Shown in pieces: positions 12,719 to 22,700 of a stretch of DNA of 63,422 nucleotides. The notes beneath the pieces were generated by a model. It made no database searches, was not told the DNA's origin, and saw nothing but the letters and a program-made list of their open reading frames with translations. This DNA is from Zygnema circumcarinatum (lineage: Eukaryota > Streptophyta > Zygnematophyceae > Zygnematales > Zygnemataceae): assembly GCA_037447605.1 (NCBI GenBank), contig CM074808.1, forward strand, positions 487,097 through 550,518, read 5' to 3'. Both the position numbers and the translations under genes were made by a program. Numbering within the stretch: position 1 is the first letter of the stretch; every line of letters begins with the position of its first letter.

Positions 12719-14023
12719 GAGAGAGAGAGAGGGGGAGGGGGAGAAAGGAAGGCATCCATCATGTGGAGGGAGGAGAGGGAGAGAGGGAAAGAAGGAAGGC
12801 ATCCATCATGTGGAGGAGGGAGGAGAGAGAGAGAGGGAAGGAAGGAAGTCATCCATCATGTGGAGGAGGGAGGAGAGAGAGAGAGGGAAGGAAGGAAGTC
12901 ATCCATCATGTGGAGGAGGGAGGAGAGAGAGAGAGGGAAGGAAGGAAGTCATCCATCATGTGGAGGGAGGAGAGAGAGAGAGAGAGGGAAGGAAGGAAGT
13001 CATCCATCATGTGGAGGAGGGAGGAGAGAGAGAGAGCGGGAAGGAAGGAAGGCACCCATCATGTGGAGGAGGGAGGAGAGAGAGAGAGAGGGAAGGAAGG
13101 CATCCGTCACGTGGAGGAGGGAGGAGAGGGAGCGAGGGAAGAAAGGAAGGAAGGCATCCATCATGTGGAGGAGGGAGGAGAGAGAGAGAGAGAGGGAAGA
13201 AAGGAAGGCATCCATCATGTGGAAGATGGAGGAGAGAGAGAGAGAGAGGGAAGAAAGGAAGGCATCCATCATGTGGAGGAGGGAGGAGAGAGAGAGAGAG
13301 CGGGAAGGAAGGAAGGCACCCATCATGTGGAGGAGGGAGGAGAGAGAGAGAGAGGGAAGGAAGGCATCCGTCACGTGGAGGAGGGAGGAGAGGGAGCGAG
13401 GGAAGAAAGGAAGGAAGGCATCCATCATGTGGAGGAGGGAGGAGAGAGAGAGAGAGAGGGAAGAAAGGAAGGCATCCATCATGTGGAAGATGGAGGAGAG
13501 AGAGAGAGAGAGGGAAGAAAGGAAGGCATCCATCATGTGGAGGAGGGAGGAGCGGGAGAGAGAGAGAGCGGGAAGAAAGGAAGGCATCCATCATGTGGAG
13601 GAGGGAGGAGAGCGAGAGAGGGAAGGAAGGAAAGCATCCATCATGTGGAGGAGGGAGGAGAGAGAGAGAGGGAAGGAAGGTAAGCATCCATCTTGTGGAG
13701 GAGGGAGGAGAGTGGGAGAGAGAGGGAAGAAAGGTAGGCATCCATCTTGTGGAGGAGGGAGGAGAGAGCGAGAGAGGGAAAAAAGGAAGGAATCCATCTT
13801 GTGGAGAGAGGAGAGAGAGAGAAAGGGAAGAAAGGAAGGCATCCACCTTGTGGAGGAGGAAGGAGAGAGAGAGAGAGGGAAGGACGGAATGCATCCATCA
13901 TGTGGAGGAGGGAGGAAAGAGAGAGAGACAGAGAGAGGGAAGGAAGGCATCCATCATGTGGAGGAGGGAGGAGAGAGAGAGAGAGAGTGGGAAGGAAGGA
14001 AGGCATCAATCATGCGGGGGAGG
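12719..14023 (+). repeat. GGAAGGAAGGCATCCATCAT minisatellite with 264-bp higher-order repeat
   Basis: About 27 tandem units of 42-60 bp, each with a CATCCATCATGTGGAGGAGG core and a variable GAGAGAGAG spacer, begin at the TBL stop codon. A block of five variant units (marked by GGCACCCATC, CCGTCACGTGG and GGAAGATGG) at 13051-13314 recurs at 13315-13578 with a 264-bp offset, so it is a higher-order duplication. The repeat contains no stop codons over more than 1 kb in all three plus frames and for long stretches in two minus frames. I regard these frames as artefacts. It probably forms the 3' UTR or lies just beyond it. Confidence 0.92.
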
Positions 14024-14700
14024 AAGGGGTTCAGAAAAAGAGGGGGTTTTTTTTTTTCCTTCTAGGAGTGTGTAAAGTGTGAGTCGGTCGGTGTATTCTA
14101 TGAGGGCTTCCATTCTTATGTAACAAAGGTTACGGCTATAGCGAGTGCTCGAGGGGGGTCGATAGGAGGTCTATTCTTTTTCGTAAGCTATCTCGGCTTA
14201 TATTCATGTTTCACGTTATTTGGTGCGACCCAATAATGAACAAAAAAGCTCCTTCCTTCGTTACTTCCTTTGTTGGTCCCATCCATAGCGCTGGGCATGT
14301 GAGCTTGTGGGGACATGTTTGGAATTTTCTTTTACTTTATGCCCCAAAAGTTGTTGAACAACATTTTTTGAACCATGGATGTGGAAACCATCCCATCTCA
14401 AGACCACGAACATCGAACGTGGAGGAGCCCTCTCCCTCTCCCTCTTCCTCTCCCTCTCCCTCCCCTTCTGAATTTCATCGAGAAAGGAAAGAGAGATGGA
14501 AGTTTCCTTTCCATGTCGCAAGGAAGCTGGCGACATGAGCATAATGTGCTTCCAATGTCGTCAACTGATGTCGATGGGGTCGGCACATGCCATGACCACC
14601 AGCAGCAGCTCCATGTGGCTGTTAGACGCGCTCCGTTGTGTAGTCGTTCTATTGGAATGGAAACAGCGCGCATATGCGAAGGTTGGCGAATGGCGAGCCG
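14024..14700. other. Intergenic region before the release factor gene
   Basis: No gene seen. Holds a T run (14047-14058) and a CT-rich stretch near 14428-14465. Confidence 0.4.
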
Positions 14701-14701
14701 C

Positions 14702-14845
14702 CACGTGTACTTAATTTTACGTGGCAGCGTCCCATTGGATGGCTGTCCCAGTGGTATAACACCGGTAGAAAAGTACGGGGCTCTCTCTCTCTCTCTCGCG
14801 TCTCTCTCTCTCTCTCTCTCTCACACTCTCTCTCTCTCTCCCTGC
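14702..14845 (+). promoter_or_regulatory. G-box, ACGTGGC, CCAAT and CT tract before release factor gene
   Basis: CACGTG at 14702-14707, ACGTGGC at 14719-14725 and an inverted CCAAT box (ATTGG, 14733-14737) lie 120-160 bp before the ATG at 14859. A CT microsatellite at 14780-14845 follows and is a plausible 5' UTR pyrimidine tract. This is the most compact example of the promoter pattern seen across the window. Confidence 0.5.
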
Positions 14846-14858
14846 CTCCCTCCCTCAC

Positions 14859-17036
14859 ATGCGAAGCCGCCTATTCCTTCCTGCCGCCATGGCCCTCCGT
14901 CTTTCCCTCTCCCACCCCTTTTCCCCCTCCCTCTCGGCCTTCTCCCGTAATTTGCCTTACCTCACCGTTATCACCCACCCCCCTCCTCCCACCACTCTCT
15001 CCGTCTCCTTCTCCTCGTCGCCCTCCCTTCCCCTCTCCTCCTTCCTCCCTCTCTCCCTCTCGTCCTTTCCTTCTTGTCTCTCCCACCCTTCTAAAAGTCG
15101 CCTTCTGGCAACCATGGCTGCTCCGGATTCTCTTCGAGAGGAGGAGGGGAGGGAGAAAGAGAAGACCGCGGAGGAGGAGGAGAAGGGGCCGTCATGGCCG
15201 GACTATCTCTCTCTCTCTGACGCAGAACTGCTGAAGCAGTGCCACGTGGACACCTACCGAGCATCGGGGCCGGGCGGGCAGCACCGGAATAAGACAGACA
15301 GCGCCGTCAGGCTGCGTCACATTCCAACTGGGCTGACGTCACAGGTGGGGCTCCGTTACGACCCTTCAAACCTGTATAGTTTGTGCTCCGCAATAACGCC
15401 AATAACTCCTCCTCTGGAGGGAGGTTGAAGGAAGTATCGTTTTGATACTTGCAAAATAAAAGGGCTATGCAAAAAGTAGAATGCCAATACACTACCATTA
15501 TGTCATTGAAACCAATGTCATTAAAAAACGCAATAGAAAAACCTTCTTTGTGGTGCGACTTGGCAGTACCTCCGACATTGGACGCCGAACCCGAATCCTA
15601 AATCCTAAAAGTTGCACTTTGCATATCCTATGATCAGACCAACCCATGGGGCTCTGCAGGTCTTCAGCCTTTGAAACTCTATATTCTGCTACCTAGTCCC
15701 TTAACCCTAAGTCCTCCTAATTGCAACTTCAGAATCCCTGAACCCTAAAGCTGACTGAGAGGCTCCCCCTGTGCGGAGAAGGAGCGACGCGACGCCTCAG
15801 TCCTGTGAGCAGAGGTCGCAGCACACAAACCGCGCCACCGCCACTTTCCGCCTGCGCCAAGTCATCGCTCTCAAAGGTCAGTTACAGGGTATGAAGTTCA
15901 AATGCAAGGGCTGGTAAACTAGTACAAAGGAATTGGGAATTAGGGTTAGGTCCGGAGTCTAGGGTTGGACTGGTAGATACAGAATTTAGAAGTGGGTGTT
16001 TGGAATTGGGGTTCTGGGAATGAATGGGTTGTTGGGATGTAGAGTTTTGGAGAATCTACAGAGCAGGAGTTGCAAGTTTGTACTTGTTTTCTCCTGTATG
16101 AGTTTGTTTGTTTCAATTCTGAACGTTTGGAAACTTGCCGCAAATTTGTTGCATTCTGAGAGCATTTGTCTCACGTTCCTGTCTCGCCCTCTCTCTCTGT
16201 GTCTTTCTCTCTCTCTCTCCCTCTCTCTCTCCCTCTCTCTTTCTTTTTTCCCCTCTCTTTTCTTGAAAAAGTGCGAAGGCCTGTCCAGTTGGAAAATTTT
16301 CAGCCTTCGCCAACTTTACTTCGAATCCTTCCAAGTAGTGCGCTCGCTAAGCGGCAGGCGGGAAACAAGCAGAGGGTGGGGCCGAACCACGATGATTTCT
16401 TTCCGGTAAGCTCATGTTCTATGTCAAAAATTAAATTATTTCACTCGAAGCAGTTCTATTGTCTCTTTTTTATCATATTCACCCCCTTTCTTTTCAAAAG
16501 TATCTCATCCTCCTATGAGACGCTGCCACTTGGCAGGGCGTGAGTGAGCTTCTGGACGTCATAATGGCGGCAGACGGCTCCGTGTCAGCAGCTGCAGCAG
16601 CTTTGGGGTGGGGCCTACATGGAACTGCCACGTGTCGTGCCCTGATAAGGACATCTGGCCCATGCATTTCGTTAGATTTTTACTGTTCTTTCACTGTGGA
16701 TGTGTTTCCTTGTTCAAAATGTTGAACAGCACAGTGGGGAACGCTGTTCTATGCTTGAAATGTGCAGCATCAGTACAGGCGCTCTTTCAAAACTAATCAC
16801 GTCGGATAAGACCGTCCTTCAGGAAGTCAATGATTTGAGAGCAGGAAAGGTGGGCCATGAATCCATCCCCAGGAAACGTGGAAACCCTAAACTTTTTGAA
16901 AGTGCGGCACGAAAAGTTAATTGTCATAGTGAATGCTTGACACCCGCATTTTCTCCGCTTAAAAAGTGATTATCAATTACTTGCATTGAAACAAGCTTGG
17001 CTCTTTTCTTGGCAGGGATTGAAGGCATTACGATGA
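14859..17036 (+). CDS. Organellar class I peptide-chain release factor-like protein (stand-alone GGQ domain)
   Basis: Class I release factors hydrolyse peptidyl-tRNA through a GGQ loop. This protein has the GGQ domain but no codon-recognition domain, as in ribosome-rescue factors of mitochondria and plastids. Exons are 14859-15344, 15801-15876, 16272-16405, 16537-16607, 16768-16849 and 17016-17036, all GT-AG and in phase, giving 289 residues. The first 85 residues are Ser/Pro/Leu-rich and fit a transit peptide. [18 protein letters not shown] carries GGQ at residues 139-141, followed by the basic [12 protein letters not shown] segment. The C-terminal part ([20 protein letters not shown], then [11 protein letters not shown], ending KGLKALR) matches the tail of plant homologues. 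In exon 5 the acceptor giving GISTG fits the family better than one ten bases downstream. A second in-frame ATG lies at 14889. Confidence 0.9.
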
Positions 17037-17097
17037 AGGATGAAGGATATTGACTTCAAACCCGTGATAAATGCTCCCCTTCCTCACCCTCCCCCCC

Positions 17098-17158
17098 CCG
17101 ACCCTAACCTTAACCATAACCCTAACCCTAACCTGAACCCTAACCCTAACTTTAACCC
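17098..17158 (+). repeat. Interstitial telomere-like repeat
   Basis: About 60 bp of degenerate CCCTAAC units, mostly hexameric (CCCTAA) rather than the heptamer CCCTAAA usual in plants, 60 bp after the release factor stop codon. Isolated telo-box words (AAACCCTAA) occur elsewhere in introns and leaders. Confidence 0.75.
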
Positions 17159-18048
17159 CTGTGGGGGTGTTGGATGCGCACTGTACTGATTACAATCAGG
17201 TACAAAAAATGTATAGTTGGAACTGTCTGTGGGATTTAAGTTGAAAGCGTATATGTAAAGCTTTTATTTTGACCAAAGTTATCAACACTAGGTGTGGCCC
17301 ATCGTGCTGTTTTGCGAAGAGAAAAATTCCAGATGAAAGAAACTTGCTGGCACTTTCTGCACTGGTTAGGTAACAACAACAAACTCAGGAAGAACTGAAA
17401 ACTTAAGAAAAGCAAAAAAAGCAGGAATGAATAAATGTTTGCCGCCTTTTCTGTACCTTAAAGATTTTCGTCTTACAGGGACATAAAGTTTTGCCAACAG
17501 GAAATGGGATTGGGAGGGCTCTACATCATGGAACTCTGTAGAAAATCCCGGCAAAAACTGGTTCACAATCATATGATCCGTCCCATAGAAAAGCTCCCCC
17601 CTTGCACGTCCTTGCCAGTGCTACATGAACTCCCCCTTTTAAGACAGGTTTACCCTAATCAAGATGATGAGTTCAGTTCCCACTCGACTATGTCCCCTTT
17701 CTCTGCATTTCGTCCTCACGAGGTTCAGGATTGCCAGCACCCACCTCCCTTTGAACATTGGAAGCTTCTCTAGTAGAGGAGGTGAACTATTACACGAGCC
17801 ATTGTCTGTGGAGAACGTTGTTGGTGCTTCAGCGATGATCCCAAAAGGTGAACTTGTCGCCGACTTTACAAGGGATGAGCGGAATGGAAAATTTTAAGAA
17901 AAAAAAAAGAAAACTGGAATAGCTTCCATCGCTATCCGGTGCATGCATGCATGCGGCTGCAGCTGCACGGCAGCGAAGGGTGTTCAGAAATAATCATTGA
18001 GCCGTCCTGCAACCGAGGGAAGGCACTGCTCTCACGCTGGTCCAAACT
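17159..18048. other. Intergenic region, no gene seen
   Basis: AT-richer sequence without a supported gene. ATGCATGC repeats occur at 17941-17952. It leads into the palindromic tandem array. Confidence 0.4.
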
Positions 18049-18385
18049 CAATGGTTGGCAAGCATTGGCAATGGTTGCCTGGTTCGCGAATCAATGGTTG
18101 ACAGCTATTGCCAATGTTGGTTGGGACGCGAATCAATGGTTGGCAGCCATTGGAAATGGTTGGTTGGGACGCGAATCCACGGTTGGCAACCATTGGCAAT
18201 GGTTGCCTGGTTCGCGAACAATGGTTAGTAGCCATTGGCAATGGTTGCCTGGTTCGCGAATCAATGGTTGGCAGCCATTGGCAATGGTTGCCTGGTTTGC
18301 GAATCAATGGTTGGCAGCCATTGGCAATGGTTGGTTGAGACGTAAACCAATGGCTGGCAACTATTGGCAATGGTTGATCCAATGG
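18049..18385. repeat. 43-bp palindromic tandem array (AATGGTTGGC family)
   Basis: Seven to eight units of about 43 bp, each containing AATGGTTGGC, GCCATTGGC, AATGGTTGCC and TGGTTCGCGAATC words. The words GGTTGGCAACC and CCATTGG give each unit internal dyad symmetry. Related but distinct 42-bp arrays occur at 30146-30722 and 59760-59940. Open frames on both strands across it are artefacts of the repeat. Confidence 0.85.
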
Positions 18386-18603
18386 TTCGACTTGTGACAT
18401 TGGCCGCCGCCAACATCATCAACCATGGTCATTGATTCACAGCTACAGTTACAGTGATAAAAAAACACTTTGAGCGTGGCCAACCATTTTTTATGTAACA
18501 TTTTCTTGTAACGCAGCCTTTCGAACTGTTCGACATAGAACGCCTGAAGCCGTCCGCCCGCCCTAGCCACCGTATGTCCGTACAGAGACGTGAGGACGCC
18601 AGC

Positions 18604-18975
18604 CACGTGTAGCGGCCGCTGCGGCCCCGCGAGCCATCAAACCCGCGCCGGGCGGTCCGCCAATCGCGTGCGAGAGTTTAATGCCACGTGGGCGACCCAG
18701 CGCGCGCCCATTGGCCGAAAGAATTTCATTTGGCTGACGGCGGTCGCCGCCTTTCGACATCATCCGCATGTCGCGACGAGGGAGGGAGCAGGGTCGTCTG
18801 ACTTCAGGCGAAAGTGGCACGTGCGAGAGGGGCATCAGACTGGCGGATCCTGCCATGCTGGCAAACGCAGGCCAATCAGCGGGGAGAGCATTGAAGGGAG
18901 CGACGCCGACATGTTCCCTGCCACATGGGCGAGCGGATGGGCCACGCGGCCAGATTCTGTCCGTATTCCAGAGAT
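18604..18975. promoter_or_regulatory. Promoter-like G-box cluster without an assigned gene
   Basis: CACGTG at 18604-18609 and 18685-18690, an inverted CCAAT box at 18709-18713, and further GCCACATGG and GGCACGTGC words up to 18930. This is the same composition as the promoters of identified genes, but no recognisable gene starts nearby on either strand. A short open frame begins at 19019. Confidence 0.4.
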
Positions 18976-19018
18976 TCGGAGAGGATCTTGCCCCGCTGGA
19001 TACGACAGACGGGCTTGA

Positions 19019-19147
19019 ATGAACTCCCGAAAATTCAAGGCGGAGAACCACCTGAGAAGACAACAGAAGAGATCTGAGGTTTTGGCGTTTGTGAGTTGGC
19101 AGATCCTCCAGGTGTACGAACAAGAACAGCTGGCAGCCATGCCCTGA
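19019..19147 (+). CDS. Candidate 42-residue basic small protein
   Basis: This ATG follows the G-box cluster and opens a frame of 42 codons plus stop. The predicted peptide begins MNSRKFKAENHLRRQQKRSE, is strongly basic and then becomes amphipathic (VLAFVSWQILQVYEQEQLAA), suggesting a helix. I recognise no family. It could equally be a 5' exon fragment or chance, as nothing else supports translation. Confidence 0.2.
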   Translation: MNSRKFKAENHLRRQQKRSEVLAFVSWQILQVYEQEQLAAMP

Positions 19148-20051
19148 CGCTGGCTGTCGCTTAGAAAGTAAAGGACACGAAACCGACAGTGCCAGCGGAC
19201 GGGGACAATTCCTATTGCAGAAACGACAAATTATGTCAGAGATTGGACGCTTCCGATTGGCCTGTCAGATCTGCCATATGGGTATGTCCAAATCGAATCC
19301 TTGACCCAGGCTGGATCCCGCGGGTCAACGCTGGTCTATCCAACTTGGATATGAGTGTCAGGAGCTTTCTTGGGGTTTATCCGAGTTTTGATCTGTACCG
19401 AAAACAGAGAAGGAGCGAAAAGGGCAGAAAAGGGATCCACCCTTTCCGGAGATTTCGTAGGTCAACGGCCACGTGGCAGTCGGAGAGGGAACGCCAGGAT
19501 TCGCAGGTTGCTGAGGTGGACGCCGGAAGCGCTTCGGGGCATGTCTGGGCCGAATCGCAGGATCCACCTGGAACGGATTTCAGGAATTTTGAAAGCATAG
19601 ATCAGGAGACTTCCAGGGGGGCCCAGCTGGGTGGCCAGGCGTCAGAAATTTCCCGTCCAAGTTCAAGATGCGGCAGTAAATAAAATGGATATGAACATAC
19701 GACAAACATTTGGGCGGTTACTTTACGGAAAACAAATGAAGTGATGTACCAAAACAGTAAATACTTTTAAATGTAACCCTGCCAAAAATCGCGAAATTAA
19801 TGCCTGTCAGAGTTTTTGGAGCCTTCCGGGCAGGCTGTACTCCCCCAGAAAAATTAAAAAAACCGTAACGGTCACCCTGAAAAGTTTCATCCCCAACCCG
19901 AAACCAGACAAAAATCCTGCAAAATTCCAAATTGTCCATTTAACCACATCTACCTCCCCCTCTGTCGTTTGCTTCTGTCCCTTCTCCCACCCCCCCCCCT
20001 CCCCCGCCTCCATACAGAACCTGCCGCCCACCCCTCCCCCACCTGATCTCA
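19148..20051. other. Intergenic region upstream of MAPKKK
   Basis: No gene supported; an open frame of 164 codons (19189-19683) has no family features and overlaps frames of similar length on the other strand. A C run interrupts 19990-20010. Confidence 0.35.
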
Positions 20052-20098
20052 CACGTGCAAACCCAAACCACTCCCCTCCAGCCACGTGCCCCTCCCGT
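20052..20098. promoter_or_regulatory. Two G-boxes upstream of MAPKKK
   Basis: CACGTG at 20052-20057 and 20093-20098, about 300-340 bp before the ATG at 20396. A GA-rich stretch at 20318-20368 lies between them and the start. Confidence 0.5.
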
Positions 20099-20395
20099 GT
20101 CGGTTCCGCCCCCTCATATCCGTACGTCTCCCCTGTACGGCTTGTCGTACGACCCCACACGTGCCCCGCCAGAGGCGCGCCTTAAGGCCCGCCCGCGGGC
20201 CCTCCAAGGCCGGAGCCGTCGCCGTCCGCCGCCGCCTCCCACGCAGGGGAGCACCCGGCGAGGCAAAGGGAGAGGGAGGGGATATCGGTGCAGGCTTGGG
20301 AAGAAGGGAGAGGGAGGGAGGGAGGGAGAGAGAGAGAGAGGGAGAGAGAGCAGGGGAGAGAGAAGGTGGACCCAGAGTGGAGTTAGTTTGGGGCG

Positions 20396-20719
20396 ATGGA
20401 GGGCAGCTGGATGAAGGGGCGGCTTCTGGGGTCTGGGTCGTACGGGCGCGTGCACATGGCAGTCTGTACGGACACGGCGGAAGTCTTCGCGGTGAAGTCT
20501 GCGGGCGGCGCGGAATGTGACGGGGCGGCGAAGAATGCTGCGGACTTGGGGGCGTTGGAGAACGAGATATCGATTATGGCGGAGCTGGGGCACCCAAAGG
20601 TGAGGGAGAGGGGGGATATGGGCGAGGGTGGGGAGGATTTGAACTAGTTTTTGAAGGTTTATGTCATTGCGGGAGTGGCTGTGGGGGGAAGCTGATGCTG
20701 GGGCAGCGAGTAGGAGGGG

Positions 20720-20792
<73 letters not shown>

Positions 20793-22560
20793 CTCTCTCT
20801 AACAGGTGTCTTTCACATGTGCAGATTGTGCAGTACAAGGGCTGCGAATGGTCGAAAGAAGAGGGCCACTTGGTGCGCCACATGTTGATGGAGTACATGC
20901 CAGCTGGCAGTCTCGCAGACCTCATCAAGGTAAACATCTCTCGCTTTCAAACCACCTCTCTCTCTCTCTCTCCCTTTCCCCCTCTCGCTTCTCTCTCGTC
21001 AAACCCCTCTCCCTTTTCTTAGCTAACTCCCTCCCTCCCTCCCTCTCTCTCTCTGCAGGAATTGGGCGGTCACCTTGAGGAAACTCTGATCCGAAACTAC
21101 ACAAAGGACATCCTTGAAGCTCTCTCATACCTTCACAGCCAAAACATCGTCCATGGAGACATCAAAGGTCACAACATCCTTGTTGCAACTTCGGGCGTCA
21201 AAATCGCTGACTTTGGAACCTCCTTCAAGGCTGGAAACGCTCCGCGAAAGACGAAACATTGTGGAGAATGCGTAAACCCTAAACCCTCGGACGAGCTTCT
21301 CTGCTTCGATGCCCGGCAGCAGGCGAAGTTTAAGTGTGGAGTGAAGGGGACCATTTCTTGGATGAGTCCGGAAGCTGCAAAAGATGAGGTCCCCCAGGGG
21401 ACCGCTGGGGACATCTGGTCCCTCGGCTGCACCATGATTGAAATGGCGACTGGGAGGCCTCCTTGGAGCGAAATTCAAGGCGGAGCCTTTGCTGTTCTGT
21501 ACGCCATTGGATGCACGGAGAATCTCCCCGAGGTGAGGACCAAAACAGCAATTACTTTGTTTATTTTTCAAGACTAGAACATTAAACAATCTAAACAAAA
21601 AACACTTTTAAGGATGCATTAAGAGGGGTTGCCAACAGTCTTCTAACAGTCTTCTTTTTTATGTTTTTTTTTTCTTTGCAGCTGCCGGCCGGACTCTCTC
21701 CCGCAGCTCACGACTTTGTCACCAAGTGTCTTCAAAGGGACCCTGAGAAGAGGCCAACAGCCGCGGAGCTGCTTCAGCATCCTTTCATTACCGACTCTCC
21801 TTTGAAAGTGAAGCTCACGATAAATGAGTCTATGGCCAAGAATTCTTCCTCAGATGATAACTCCCCTACCAGCCCCTCCTTCACCCCGAGCTCTCCCTCC
21901 ATGTTCGTGCCTCTTCGAAGAGTCCCTTCCGCGGACTCTCCCTCCTCTCCCCTCCCTTTCTGGGCGCCATGGATGACCCCTGAACCCTGCCAAAGGAAAG
22001 AGGGGGGACTTGCAGAAGCTCCGAAACTGCTTAAAAGGTCGAGAATGGAGGCCTTTCCGGAAGCAAGCGTTTCGAGCCTTTGCTTAGATTTCTCGGATTC
22101 GGAGAATGCGCAGGAAAATGAAGTTACTTCTGACAGTCGACGTGCTTCGATGATTGATGCTATCTCAAAGGGGAAGGGGAGCCTTTCTCAGTATCGGTCA
22201 ATGAAGAGGTCGGTAGAAGGAGGGAGAGGGGAAGGAGAGGAGGTAGAGCGACGGAGAGAGGGGAAGAGAAACCGGCTGCAGTGGCCTTCTCCTGTGGAGA
22301 TTCCGACTCGGTTGAATGCGTGGGACGAGCTTGAATCCATGGCTCCCATTACGCCTGACATGTTCGGATGCCCTCCTTCTCCTTCACCTTCTTCTTCGTC
22401 TCCTCCTTCCGTCAGCCCCAACGGAATAAAGTTCATGGAAAGCAGCAGCTTCAATAGCAGTGAATTGGGGCGGGCGGAAAGCTTTGGAAACTTTGCCGCT
22501 GGGCAGTTTGACTTCTCGGATCTGCGCAGAAAATGGATCGTGGTCCGGTCTCCAAGGTGA
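20396..22560 (+). CDS. MAPKKK (MEKK-type) serine/threonine protein kinase with C-terminal Ser/Pro-rich tail
   Basis: MAP kinase kinase kinases phosphorylate MAPKKs at the top of stress and developmental cascades. Exons are 20396-20599, 20825-20929, 21059-21532 and 21682-22560, all GT-AG in phase, giving 553 residues. The kinase domain starts at once (WMKGRLLGSGSYGRVHMAV): glycine loop residues 12-19, catalytic Lys34 in FAVKSA, HGDIKGHN with Asp137, ADFG at 153-156, substrate-binding SWMSPEAA, then GDIWSLGCTMIEMATGRPPW and RPTAAELLQHPFI. The HGD in place of HRD marks it as non-RD, as in the short plant MAPKKK17-20 group. About 250 residues after the domain are Ser/Pro-rich and low complexity, longer than in that group, with no motif I can name. 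A 30-residue insertion (GNAPRKTKHCGE onward) sits in the activation segment. Introns 1 and 2 hold CT tracts. Confidence 0.93.
20721..20801 (+). repeat. (CT)n microsatellite in MAPKKK intron 1
   Basis: About 70 bases of pure CT ending 24 bases before the acceptor of exon 2, on the sense strand. Confidence 0.9.
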
Positions 22561-22618
22561 AAGGCAAAGCAGTTTGAATAAAGAAAGCTTATGCTTTCTA
22601 AATGCTTTCATGAGAAAA

Positions 22619-22700
22619 AAGGGGAGGGAGAGGGAGAGGGAGAGGGAGAGAGAGAGAGAGGGAGGGGGGGGGGGGGGGNNNNNNNNNNCGGGAGGGGGGG
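22619..22700. repeat. GA/G purine run containing a 10-N assembly gap
   Basis: A purine tract 60 bp after the MAPKKK stop codon degenerates into a G run, then ten N at 22679-22688. The gap is probably a polymerase or assembly failure at the homopolymer, so its true length is unknown. Confidence 0.9.

Noticed and set aside
12634-14075. Three overlapping plus-strand frames of 349-434 codons and minus-strand frames up to 295 codons
   Set aside because: They only reflect a stop-free tandem repeat; composition is the repeat unit in each frame and the TBL gene ends just before it.
18049-18385. CRISPR-like array (regular 42-43 bp repeats here and at 30.5 kb)
   Set aside because: No unique spacers between conserved repeats, eukaryotic setting, no cas genes; these are ordinary tandem repeats with internal dyads.
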